This document shows positions 38,145 to 45,728 of a stretch of DNA of 45,728 nt, one piece after another. Positions within the stretch are counted from its first letter, which is position 1. The number at the start of each line of letters is the position of its first letter. The notes beneath the pieces were generated by a model that was given only the letters and a program-made list of their open reading frames with translations, did no database searches and was not told the DNA's origin. The stretch spans positions 1 through 45,728 of the forward strand of contig JAJXWF010000007.1 in assembly GCA_021781735.1 (NCBI GenBank), given 5' to 3'. Source of the stretch: Actinomycetes bacterium. Lineage in GTDB: Bacteria; Actinomycetota; Actinomycetes; Propionibacteriales; Propionibacteriaceae. A program made the translations under genes and the position numbers.

Positions 38145-39137
38145 ATGCAGCTGACCGGACGTCACTTCCTCAAGGAACTCGACTTCACCGCCGACGAGTG
38201 GTCGCATCTGCTCGACCTCGCGGCCGCGTTGAAGGCGGCGAAGAGGGCGGGCACGGAGCGGAAGCGCCTGTCCGGTCGGGCGATCGCGCTGATCTTCGAG
38301 AAGACCTCGACCCGCACGCGGTGCGCGTTCGAGGTGGCGGCGGCCGACCAGGGCGCGAGCACGACGTATCTCGATCCGACCGGGTCGCAGATCGGGCACA
38401 AGGAGTCGATCGCCGACACGGCCCGGGTGCTCGGCCGCATGTTCGACGGCATCGAATACCGAGGCTTCGGCCAGGAGCGGGTCGAGAGGCTCGCCGCCTA
38501 CGCCGGGGTTCCCGTCTTCAACGGGCTCACCGACGAGTGGCATCCCACCCAGATGCTCGCCGACCAGCTCACCCTGCGTGAGCACGTCGGCAAGCCGCTC
38601 CAACAGGTCAGCTACGCCTATCTCGGCGACGCCCGGTTCAACATGGGCAACTCGATCCTCGTGTCGAGCGCGCTGATGGGCATGGACGTGCGAATCGTCG
38701 CCCCCCCGGAGTTCCAGCCGGGGCCCGAGGTGCGGGACGCCGCCGCGCGGCTCGCCGCCGAATCGGGGTCGAGGATCACGATCACCGACGACGTGCGGGC
38801 CGGTGTCGAGGGGGTCGACGCGATCGCCACCGACGTGTGGGTGTCGATGGGCGAGGGCAAGCACGTGTGGCAGTCGCGAATCGCCGCCCTGCGCGACTAC
38901 CAGGTGAACCGGAGCGTGCTCGAGGCCACCGGCAACCCGGACGTGAGGTTCTTGCACTGCCTACCCGCGTACCACGACCGCCTGACCACGATCGGCGAGG
39001 AGATCTTCCAGGCGACGGGCATGGACGCGCTCGAGGTCACTGACGAGGTGTTCGAGGGTTCGGCGTCGGTCGTCTTCGATCAGGCGGAGAACCGCATGCA
39101 CACGATCAAGGCCGTGCTCGTCGCGACCATGTCCTGA
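38145..39137 (+). CDS. argF: ornithine carbamoyltransferase (ArcB/ArgI-type sequence)
   Basis: [73 protein letters not shown]. Confidence 0.95.
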   Translation: MQLTGRHFLKELDFTADEWSHLLDLAAALKAAKRAGTERKRLSGRAIALIFEKTSTRTRCAFEVAAADQGASTTYLDPTGSQIGHKESIADTARVLGRMFDGIEYRGFGQERVERLAAYAGVPVFNGLTDEWHPTQMLADQLTLREHVGKPLQQVSYAYLGDARFNMGNSILVSSALMGMDVRIVAPPEFQPGPEVRDAAARLAAESGSRITITDDVRAGVEGVDAIATDVWVSMGEGKHVWQSRIAALRDYQVNRSVLEATGNPDVRFLHCLPAYHDRLTTIGEEIFQATGMDALEVTDEVFEGSASVVFDQAENRMHTIKAVLVATMS

Positions 39138-39162
39138 CCCGGCTTCACGCTCCGAGCGTCCC

Positions 39163-39179
39163 GCCGGCTACGGGCCGGC
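39163..39179 (+). terminator. weak terminator-like hairpin downstream of argF
   Basis: GCCGGC-tacgg-GCCGGC followed by TTATT. Confidence 0.35.
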
Positions 39180-39309
39180 TTATTGCCATGTGGCCGGACT
39201 AATTGTTTGGTATTTGGAGGAGGGGCGGGGTAGGTTCGGACATGTTCCCGGCCGGTGTCGCTGGTGAGCCGATCCCCCACAAAACCTCCATCGGAACGTC
39301 AGGTGCACT

Positions 39310-41310
39310 GTGTCATCCCGCGTCGTTGAACGATCCACCTCCGATCGGTCAGGTGACGGTCCCACCCCACCGACGCTGCGCCGGGCACCGGGGTGGGACG
39401 ACTTCGGCCGGCAGCCGTCCATCGCGCCGCCGCCGGGTGTCCGTCGCGGTGTGAGTTCCCTGTGGCGGCTGCGCATGTATGCGCGTCCGGAGGCCCTGAC
39501 CTGGGTTCTCATGCTGGTGGCGACGATGGTCAGCACCGGCATGAGTGTCGCCGTGCCCCTCGTGACCCAGCGGCTCATCGACGGGCCGATCAGCCACCGT
39601 GACCGTCAGGGGCTGATCCTGCTCGGTGCCCTGGCGACCCTCCTCGGTGTGCTCGAGGCGCTCTTCTGGTTCATCCGCCGCTGGCTGGCCGGCCCGACCG
39701 GCCTCAGCGTCGAGACCGGCATCCGCACCGAGCTCTACGCGAAGCTCCAACGCCTCCCGCTCGGTTTCCACGCGCACTGGGAGTCGGGCCAGTTACTGAG
39801 CCGGATCATGAGCGATCTCGGCACGATCCGCAGGTTCATCAGCTTCGGACTGCTGTTCATGGTGGTGACAGTCCTCCAGATCATCGTCGTGGTCGCGCTG
39901 CTGCTGCACCTCTACTGGCCGCTCGGGGTGATCGTGCTCCTGTCGGTGGTGCCGATCTCCTGGCTCAGTCTTGTCAACGAACGCCGCTACACCCGTCTGT
40001 CGCGCCGCATCCAGGATCTCACCGGCGACGTGGCCAGCGCCGTCGAGGAGTCGGCGCACGCGCACCGCGTGGTCAAGGCGTTCGGACGCTCCGACCACAT
40101 GTTCGCCCGCTTCGACGAGCGCGCCCGGGCCCTGTTCGACGTGCAACTCGCCCGGGTGCGGCTCACGAGCAGCTTCTGGACGTTCCTCGAGGTGATCCCG
40201 ACGGCCACGATGATCGTGGTGCTCGGGGTCGGGGCGCTGGCCGCGGCCCAGCACCGGCTGACCCTCGGCACGCTCGTGGCATTCATCACCCTGGTGCTGT
40301 CGCTGGTGTGGCCGATCGCCGCGATGGGCCTGCTGCTGTCGAGCACGCAGGACTCGATGACGGCCGCCGACCGGGTGTGCGAGGTGTTCGACGCCATCGA
40401 ATCGATCGCCGGGGGCACGCGCACCCTCGAACACTCCGAGGGCCGGCTGAGCTTCCACGGGGTCAGCTACCGGTTCCCCGATGGGGACGACGACGTGCTG
40501 CACGACATCGACCTCGACATCGCCCCCGGTGAGACCGTCGCGCTGGTCGGGGGTACCGGTGCCGGCAAGACGACGCTCGCGTCCCTGGTCACCCGACTCG
40601 CCGACGTCACCGCCGGCTCGATCACCATCGACGGCGTCGATCTTCGGGATCTGACGCTCGAGAACCTGCGCAGCGTCGTCGCCACCGCGTTCGAGGAACC
40701 CACCCTGTTCTCGATGTCGGCGCGGGAGAACCTCATGCTCGGACGCCCCGAGGCGACGGGCGCCGAGGTCGAGGAGGCGATCGACGTGGCCCAGGCGGGC
40801 TTCGTCCACCGTCTCCCGTGGGGGCTCGACACCCGCATCGGCGAGCAGGGGATGAGCCTGTCGGGCGGGCAACGCCAGCGGCTCGCGCTCGCCCGCGCGG
40901 TGATCACCCGCCCGCGGATCCTCGTGCTCGACGACACCCTGTCGGCGCTCGACATCCACACCGAGGCCCTGGTGGAGGAGGCCCTCAAGCGGGTGCTCGC
41001 CGGCGTCACCGGGATCGTGGTGGCCCACCGGGCGTCCACGGTGCTGCTCGCCGACCGGGTCGCTCTGCTCCAGGGGGGAACCATCACCCACCTCGGCACC
41101 CACCACCACCTGCTGGCCACCGTTCCCGCATACCGCGAACTGATGAGCGCCGAGCCCGACGCCCGCGGCGCCGGCCGCCGGGACGCCGACTCCTCGGCCC
41201 ATCCACCGACCCGTCTCGATCAGCAGGAGTTCGACGGTATCGTCGCGGGGCTGGTCGCGCTCGACGGCGAAATGGAACGCGATCACAGGCAGGAGCAGCG
41301 GCATGAGTGA
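39310..41310 (+). CDS. ABC exporter, fused permease/ATPase (degenerate-site subunit)
   Basis: Walker A VGGTGAGKTT, signature LSGGQRQRLALARA, Walker B ILVLDDTLSALD (Asp at the catalytic-Glu position). Confidence 0.95.
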   Translation: MSSRVVERSTSDRSGDGPTPPTLRRAPGWDDFGRQPSIAPPPGVRRGVSSLWRLRMYARPEALTWVLMLVATMVSTGMSVAVPLVTQRLIDGPISHRDRQGLILLGALATLLGVLEALFWFIRRWLAGPTGLSVETGIRTELYAKLQRLPLGFHAHWESGQLLSRIMSDLGTIRRFISFGLLFMVVTVLQIIVVVALLLHLYWPLGVIVLLSVVPISWLSLVNERRYTRLSRRIQDLTGDVASAVEESAHAHRVVKAFGRSDHMFARFDERARALFDVQLARVRLTSSFWTFLEVIPTATMIVVLGVGALAAAQHRLTLGTLVAFITLVLSLVWPIAAMGLLLSSTQDSMTAADRVCEVFDAIESIAGGTRTLEHSEGRLSFHGVSYRFPDGDDDVLHDIDLDIAPGETVALVGGTGAGKTTLASLVTRLADVTAGSITIDGVDLRDLTLENLRSVVATAFEEPTLFSMSARENLMLGRPEATGAEVEEAIDVAQAGFVHRLPWGLDTRIGEQGMSLSGGQRQRLALARAVITRPRILVLDDTLSALDIHTEALVEEALKRVLAGVTGIVVAHRASTVLLADRVALLQGGTITHLGTHHHLLATVPAYRELMSAEPDARGAGRRDADSSAHPPTRLDQQEFDGIVAGLVALDGEMERDHRQEQRHE

Positions 41311-43186
41311 CGACGCCGTGACCGTCGCCTACGACGTCGCGCCCCAGGCGGCCGAACTCGACCCGGCCGAACGCTGGCGCGGTGTGGCCGCCGAGAACGC
41401 CCGCGACCGTGACATCGACAACTCCTCGTCGGTGTTCCTGCGGCGTCGCAGCCGTCGGCTGCTCGCCAGCCTGCTGCGCCCTTACCGCCACCTGCTGTGG
41501 TTCCTGGGGCTCGCGGTGGTCGCCGAGAACGTCGCGCGACTCTCGATCCCCTGGCTGGTCAAGCGCGGCATCGACCGGGGTATCCCGCCGCTGATGGCGG
41601 GCGGTTCGGCGTCCGCGCTGCTGACCACCGTCGCGACGATGTTCGTCGCGCTGATCGTGCAGTCGTTCTCGCGGATCTGGTTCCTGCGGCAGTCGGGACG
41701 GGTGGGCCAGGAGACCCTCATCGACCTGCGCCGACGGGTCTACCGGCACTTCCAACGCCTCGACGTCGCGTTCCACGACCAGTACACGTCGGGTCGGGTC
41801 GTCTCGCGGATGACCAGCGACATGGACGCCATCAGCGACCTGCTGGCCGGCGGGTTCGACGGGCTGATCACCGCGGTGCTGACCCTGCTCGGCACCAGCA
41901 TCATGCTGCTGGTGCTCGATGTGCAGCTCGGACTGATCTGCCTCGCGTCGGTGCTGTTCGTGATCGTGCTGCTGCGCTGGTTCTCCAGCCAGTCGACCCG
42001 AACGTTCCGCAAGGTGCGCGAGCGCTCGGCCGCGGTCATCGTGCACTTCGTCGAGACGATGACGGGGATCCGGGCGGTGCAGGCCTACCGGCGGGAGACC
42101 CGCAACCAGGAGATCTTCGCCGACCTCTCCGGACGCTATGCGGCCGCCAACGTGCGTTCGATGCGGCTGTTCGCGATCTTCATGCCGGGCATCAAGCTCA
42201 TCGGCAACGTGACGATCGGCACCGTGCTGATCGTGGGCGGGTTCCGGGCCATGCACGACACGATGAGCGTCGGCGTCCTCACCGCCTTCCTGCTTTACCT
42301 GCGGCAGTTCTACGAGCCGATGCAGGATCTCGGGCAGTTCTACAACACGTTCCAGTCGGCGTCGTCGGCACTCGAGAAGCTCTCGGGGGTGCTCGAGCAG
42401 GACCCCGCCGTGCCCGAGCCCTCACGTCCGGCGCGCCCGGGGGCGTTCCGTGGCCGGGTCGACTTCGACCACGTGCGGTTCAGCTACGCGTCGGGCGAGC
42501 CCGTCCTCCCCGACCTCGACCTGCACCTGCCCGCGGGTCAGACCGTCGCGCTCGTGGGCACGACCGGTGCGGGCAAGACGACGATCGCCAAGCTCATGTC
42601 GCGCTTCTACGATCCCGGCGAGGGCGCGGTGCGGCTCGACGGCGTCGACCTGAGGGAGCTCAGTGACGCCGACCTGCGCCGCGCAGTGGTCCTGGTCACC
42701 CAGGAGAACTTCATGTTCGCCGGCACGGTGGCCGAGAACATCGAGTTCGGGTCGCCGGGGGCGTCGCGCGCCGAGATCGAGGGCGCCGCCCGCGCGGTGG
42801 GAGCGCACGACTTCGTCTCGCTGCTCCCGGACGGCTACGACACGTCGGTCGGCAAGCAGGGTGACCGGCTGTCGGCCGGTCAGCGTCAGCTCGTCGCCTT
42901 CGCCCGCGCATTCCTCGCCGATCCGGCGGTGTTGATCCTCGACGAGGCGACGTCGTCGCTCGACATCCCGAGCGAACGTCTCGTGCAGCACGCCCTGCAG
43001 ACGCTGCTCGCCGATCGCACGGCGGTGATCATCGCCCACCGGTTGTCGACGGTCGAGATCGCCGACCGCGTGCTCGTCCTCGAACACGGGCGGGTCATCG
43101 AGGACGGGTCGCCTCAGCGGCTGCTCACCGACGACGGCGGCCATTACGCGGCCCTGCACGAGGCGTGGGAGGCGTCACTGGCCTAG
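41303..43186 (+). CDS. ABC exporter, fused permease/ATPase (partner subunit)
   Basis: Walker A VGTTGAGKTT, signature LSAGQRQLVAFARA, Walker B VLILDEATSSLD; overlaps the preceding gene by 8 bp. Confidence 0.95.
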   Translation: MSDDAVTVAYDVAPQAAELDPAERWRGVAAENARDRDIDNSSSVFLRRRSRRLLASLLRPYRHLLWFLGLAVVAENVARLSIPWLVKRGIDRGIPPLMAGGSASALLTTVATMFVALIVQSFSRIWFLRQSGRVGQETLIDLRRRVYRHFQRLDVAFHDQYTSGRVVSRMTSDMDAISDLLAGGFDGLITAVLTLLGTSIMLLVLDVQLGLICLASVLFVIVLLRWFSSQSTRTFRKVRERSAAVIVHFVETMTGIRAVQAYRRETRNQEIFADLSGRYAAANVRSMRLFAIFMPGIKLIGNVTIGTVLIVGGFRAMHDTMSVGVLTAFLLYLRQFYEPMQDLGQFYNTFQSASSALEKLSGVLEQDPAVPEPSRPARPGAFRGRVDFDHVRFSYASGEPVLPDLDLHLPAGQTVALVGTTGAGKTTIAKLMSRFYDPGEGAVRLDGVDLRELSDADLRRAVVLVTQENFMFAGTVAENIEFGSPGASRAEIEGAARAVGAHDFVSLLPDGYDTSVGKQGDRLSAGQRQLVAFARAFLADPAVLILDEATSSLDIPSERLVQHALQTLLADRTAVIIAHRLSTVEIADRVLVLEHGRVIEDGSPQRLLTDDGGHYAALHEAWEASLA

Positions 43187-43229
43187 CCGATCGGCCCTGG
43201 GGTTGCCGGTGGATGGCAGGGTGGGGGCC

Positions 43230-45029
43230 ATGAGCGGCCACAGAACAGCAAAGCAACCACCGATCGGTGACTACGCCATCCTCGCCGACCGGCAGACCTC
43301 CCCGCTGCTGGCGCACGGCAGCATCGATTGGTTGTGCGTGCCCCAGTTCGATTCCGCTTCGGTGTTCTCGCGGCTGCTGGGTGACCCCGACGCCAGCCAC
43401 TGGAGCATCGTCCCTGTCGACGGCGAGGAGACCTCGCGGTCATATCGCGAGAACAGCTTCGTGCTCGACACGATGTGGTCGACGCCCACGGGCGCGGCCC
43501 GGACCACCGACTTCATGCCGATCCGCGAGGGCGAGGGTGAGGATCCCGCTCTCGAGGACACCGTCGCGATCGTCCGCCGGATCGAGTGCACCGAGGGTGA
43601 GATCGACATCGACCACGACCTGGTCATGCGATGCGATTACGGGCGGGTCGTGCCCTGGGTGCGCCAGGACCACACCGACTCGGGTGAGCACGTGCTGGTC
43701 GCGCTCGCCGGGCCCGATGCGCTCGCGCTGTACGGCCCCCGGCTCCAGCCGCGCGATCGCAGCCACTCCGGACGCTTCCATATCTCCGCGGGCCAGCAGC
43801 TGACCTGGGTGCTGATCTGGCGGGCGTCCTACCGGCCGATCACCGACTCGCCCGACGTCGACGTCGAACTCGAACGGACGCTGGCCCACTGGCGCGAATG
43901 GCAGGCCAGCCTGAGCTCCGAGGGCGGTTACTCCGCTGCCGTCGACCGATCGCTGGCGGTGCTCCGGGCGCTGACGCTGCACCGCAGCGGTGGCATCGTC
44001 GCGGCGGCGACCACCTCGCTGCCCGAGGCGATCGGGGGCGAACGGAACTGGGACTACCGCTTCACCTGGCTGCGCGATTCGGCCTTCACGATCTCGGCGC
44101 TCGCGAATCACGGGCACCATCGGGTCGCCTGGCACTGGCGCCAGTGGCTCCTGCGCGCGATCGCCGGCGACCCCGAGGACCTGCAGATCATGTACGGAGT
44201 CTCGGGCGAACGGGAGCTTCCGGAGCGCACCCTCGAGCATCTGGCAGGTTACCGCGATTCGCTGCCGGTGCGTGTTGGGAACGGCGCCGTAGCGCAATAC
44301 CAGGCCGACGTCATCGGCGAGGTGATGGTGGCGTTGGCCCGGCTGCGCGACCACGGTCTGGACGAGGACGACTTCTCGTGGCAGTTGCAGGTGAGCCTGC
44401 TCGACCATCTCACCCATCAGCTCGACATGCCCGACCGGGGCATCTGGGAGGGGCGCGGTGATCCGCACTTCTTCACCCAGGGCCGGGTGATGATGTGGGC
44501 GGCGTTCGATCGCGGCGTCCAGGCGGTCGAACGGCACGGGCTCGACGGTCCCGTCGACAAGTGGCGCCGGCACCGCGACAACCTGCGCGCCGAGATCCTC
44601 TCCAAGGGCGTCAAGGACGGTTGCTTCGTGCAGCACTACGACACCGACGCGATGGACGCCGCCCTGCTGCAGATTCCCCAGACCGGGTTCATCGCCTACG
44701 ACTCCGACATCATGCTCGCCACCGTTTCGCGGATCGAGCAGGAGCTGCTCGACGGGGGATTCGTCCGGCGCTACGTCACCGACGGCGGTGACGGGATCGC
44801 GGGCGCGGAGGGCGCGTTTCTCATGTGCACCTTCTGGCTGGTCGAGCAGTACGCGCGGAGCGGGCGTCCCGACGACGCCCGGGTGCTCATGGACAAGCTC
44901 CTCGCCGCGGGCAACGACCTCGGTCTGTTCGCCGAGGAATACGACCCGAAGTCCGGTGAACTGCTCGGCAACTTCCCACAGGCCTTCAGTCACCTCGCGT
45001 TGATCCGGGCCGCCGATGCCCTGGCCTGA
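43230..45029 (+). CDS. glycoside hydrolase family 15 protein (trehalase/glucoamylase-like)
   Basis: IGDYAILADRQTSPLLAHGSIDWLCVPQFDSASVF, GERNWDYRFTWLRDSAFT, IWEGRGDPHFFTQGRVMMWAAFDR. Confidence 0.94.
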   Translation: MSGHRTAKQPPIGDYAILADRQTSPLLAHGSIDWLCVPQFDSASVFSRLLGDPDASHWSIVPVDGEETSRSYRENSFVLDTMWSTPTGAARTTDFMPIREGEGEDPALEDTVAIVRRIECTEGEIDIDHDLVMRCDYGRVVPWVRQDHTDSGEHVLVALAGPDALALYGPRLQPRDRSHSGRFHISAGQQLTWVLIWRASYRPITDSPDVDVELERTLAHWREWQASLSSEGGYSAAVDRSLAVLRALTLHRSGGIVAAATTSLPEAIGGERNWDYRFTWLRDSAFTISALANHGHHRVAWHWRQWLLRAIAGDPEDLQIMYGVSGERELPERTLEHLAGYRDSLPVRVGNGAVAQYQADVIGEVMVALARLRDHGLDEDDFSWQLQVSLLDHLTHQLDMPDRGIWEGRGDPHFFTQGRVMMWAAFDRGVQAVERHGLDGPVDKWRRHRDNLRAEILSKGVKDGCFVQHYDTDAMDAALLQIPQTGFIAYDSDIMLATVSRIEQELLDGGFVRRYVTDGGDGIAGAEGAFLMCTFWLVEQYARSGRPDDARVLMDKLLAAGNDLGLFAEEYDPKSGELLGNFPQAFSHLALIRAADALA

Positions 45030-45038
45030 GGCCGGCCA

Positions 45039-45053
45039 CCCTGCGGGGCAGGG
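45039..45053 (+). terminator. terminator-like hairpin downstream of the GH15 gene
   Basis: CCCTGC-GGG-GCAGGG, 10 bp past the stop codon; no T tract. Confidence 0.35.
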
Positions 45054-45070
45054 CCGACGGTCGCTGTTCC

Positions 45071-45204
45071 GGCTGGCGGTCTCGGCGTTGGGGCGCTCGG
45101 TCGGCTGGCGGTCGCTGTTCCGGCTGGCGAAAACTCCGTCGAATCGGCAGTGGTCGCCAGCCACTCGGCAGTGATCGCCAGCAACAGCGTCGAGATCGCC
45201 AGCC
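45071..45204 (-). repeat. dispersed intergenic element, copy 2 (inverted relative to copy 1)
   Basis: on the plus strand GCTGGCG(G/A) at 45072, 45104, 45123, then TCGCCAGC at 45154, 45175, 45196; reverse complement of 45102-45204 aligns ungapped with 33791-33893. Confidence 0.9.
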
Positions 45205-45282
45205 GCACGGTCGGAACCGACCGCCCTCAGCGCCGGGAGGTTCGGCGGCGGTCAGCATCCGGTGGCCCGAGGGGCAGGCCGG

Positions 45283-45398
45283 GTGTCCGTGTGCTCGGAA
45301 GCCGAGAGAGGGTCTCCGTGTGCTCGGAAGCCGAGAGAGGGTCTCCGTGTGCTCGGAAGCCGAGAGAGGGTGTCCGTGTGCTCGGAAGCCGAGAAAGT
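45283..45398. repeat. four tandem copies of a 29-bp repeat (GTGTCCGTGTGCTCGGAAGCCGAGAGAGG)
   Basis: units at 45283, 45312, 45341, 45370, nearly identical; each contains CTCGG-AAG-CCGAG. Confidence 0.97.
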
Positions 45399-45401
45399 CT
45401 G

Positions 45402-45430
45402 TTTCCAGTACTCCTACCGGTCGGTAGGAT
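45402..45430 (+). promoter_or_regulatory. promoter with TetR-type operator: TTTCCA-(17)-TAGGAT, palindrome CCTACCG-GT-CGGTAGG at 45413-45428
   Basis: perfect 7-bp arms spanning the spacer and -10 of a plausible promoter upstream of the MFS gene. Confidence 0.6.
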
Positions 45431-45483
45431 GACCGTTCACTCCGCTGCGTCCGGGCACGGAGGATCGATCGGTGGGGGACGGC

Positions 45484-45728
45484 ATGGGCGAGCGGCAGGT
45501 CAGTCTCGACCGGCGCACCGAGAACCTCATCATCTGGACGCTGCTTCTCGCGTCGTTCGTCGTGATCCTCAACGAGACGATCATGTCGGTGGCCCTGCCG
45601 ACGCTGATGACCGAACTGCATGTGAGCGCCACCAGCGTGCAGTGGGTCACCACCGGCTTCATGCTCACCATGTCCGTGGTCATCCCCACCACCGGGTTCC
45701 TGCAGGAGCGACTGACGACCCGCACAGT
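45484..45728 (+). CDS. MFS transporter, DHA2/EmrB-QacA type (truncated by window end)
   Basis: translation MGERQVSLDRRTENLIIWTLLLASFVVILNETIMSVALPTLMTELHVSATSVQWVTTGFMLTMSVVIPTTGFLQERLTTRT; open at the end of the window. Confidence 0.88.
   Translation, partial: MGERQVSLDRRTENLIIWTLLLASFVVILNETIMSVALPTLMTELHVSATSVQWVTTGFMLTMSVVIPTTGFLQERLTTRT

Noticed and set aside
39793-41304. 503-aa minus-strand ORF
   Set aside because: Antisense to the first ABC exporter subunit; charged low-complexity translation with no family features.
43440-45164. 574-aa minus-strand ORF
   Set aside because: Antisense to the GH15 gene; shadow ORF.
45283-45398. 29-bp repeats as a CRISPR array
   Set aside because: The repeats are directly contiguous with no spacers, and no cas genes are present; this is a simple tandem repeat.
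1-45728. Mobile element, prophage, toxin-antitoxin or defence system
   Set aside because: No transposase, integrase, phage structural, restriction, retron or TA genes were recognised; the 'phage holin family' label at 37647-38015 is the YvlD-like membrane family name and does not indicate a prophage.

Overview
High-GC, actinobacterial-looking chromosomal window with dense coding on both strands. From left to right: (1) a minus-strand run of oxidoreductases (OYE-type flavin enzyme, two aldo/keto reductases, a TIGR01777-type epimerase, a zinc alcohol dehydrogenase, an FMN reductase), then an S10 carboxypeptidase, inositol-3-phosphate synthase and a two-PQ-loop (SWEET-like) membrane protein; (2) a small ORF encoding an internally repeated 'INPGpNNpVsEAE' protein; (3) a glycan-assembly region (about 10.7-28 kb) with six GT2 glycosyltransferases, UDP-galactopyranose mutase, a roughly 1056-aa multi-domain glycosyltransferase, a membrane-anchored GT4-like enzyme, a MarP-like membrane serine protease, NagB and a heparinase II/III-like protein; (4) an MBL hydrolase, GH3 beta-glucosidase, sucrase/ferredoxin-like protein and HhH DNA glycosylase; (5) a two-component system, S51 peptidase, LMW-PTP, YvlD-like membrane protein, ArcB-type ornithine carbamoyltransferase, a heterodimeric ABC exporter, a GH15 enzyme and the start of a DHA2-type MFS exporter. 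No tRNA, rRNA, transposase or CRISPR array was recognised. The most unusual signal is non-coding: two diverged, oppositely oriented copies of a roughly 103-bp intergenic element (33791-33893 and the reverse complement of 45102-45204; 80/103 identical by hand count, ungapped). Each is built from 21-bp-spaced GCTGGCGA motifs followed by inverted TCGCCAGC motifs, and each lies next to an unrelated short tandem-repeat array on the same relative side. All functional assignments come from reading motifs and translations; no database search was run.
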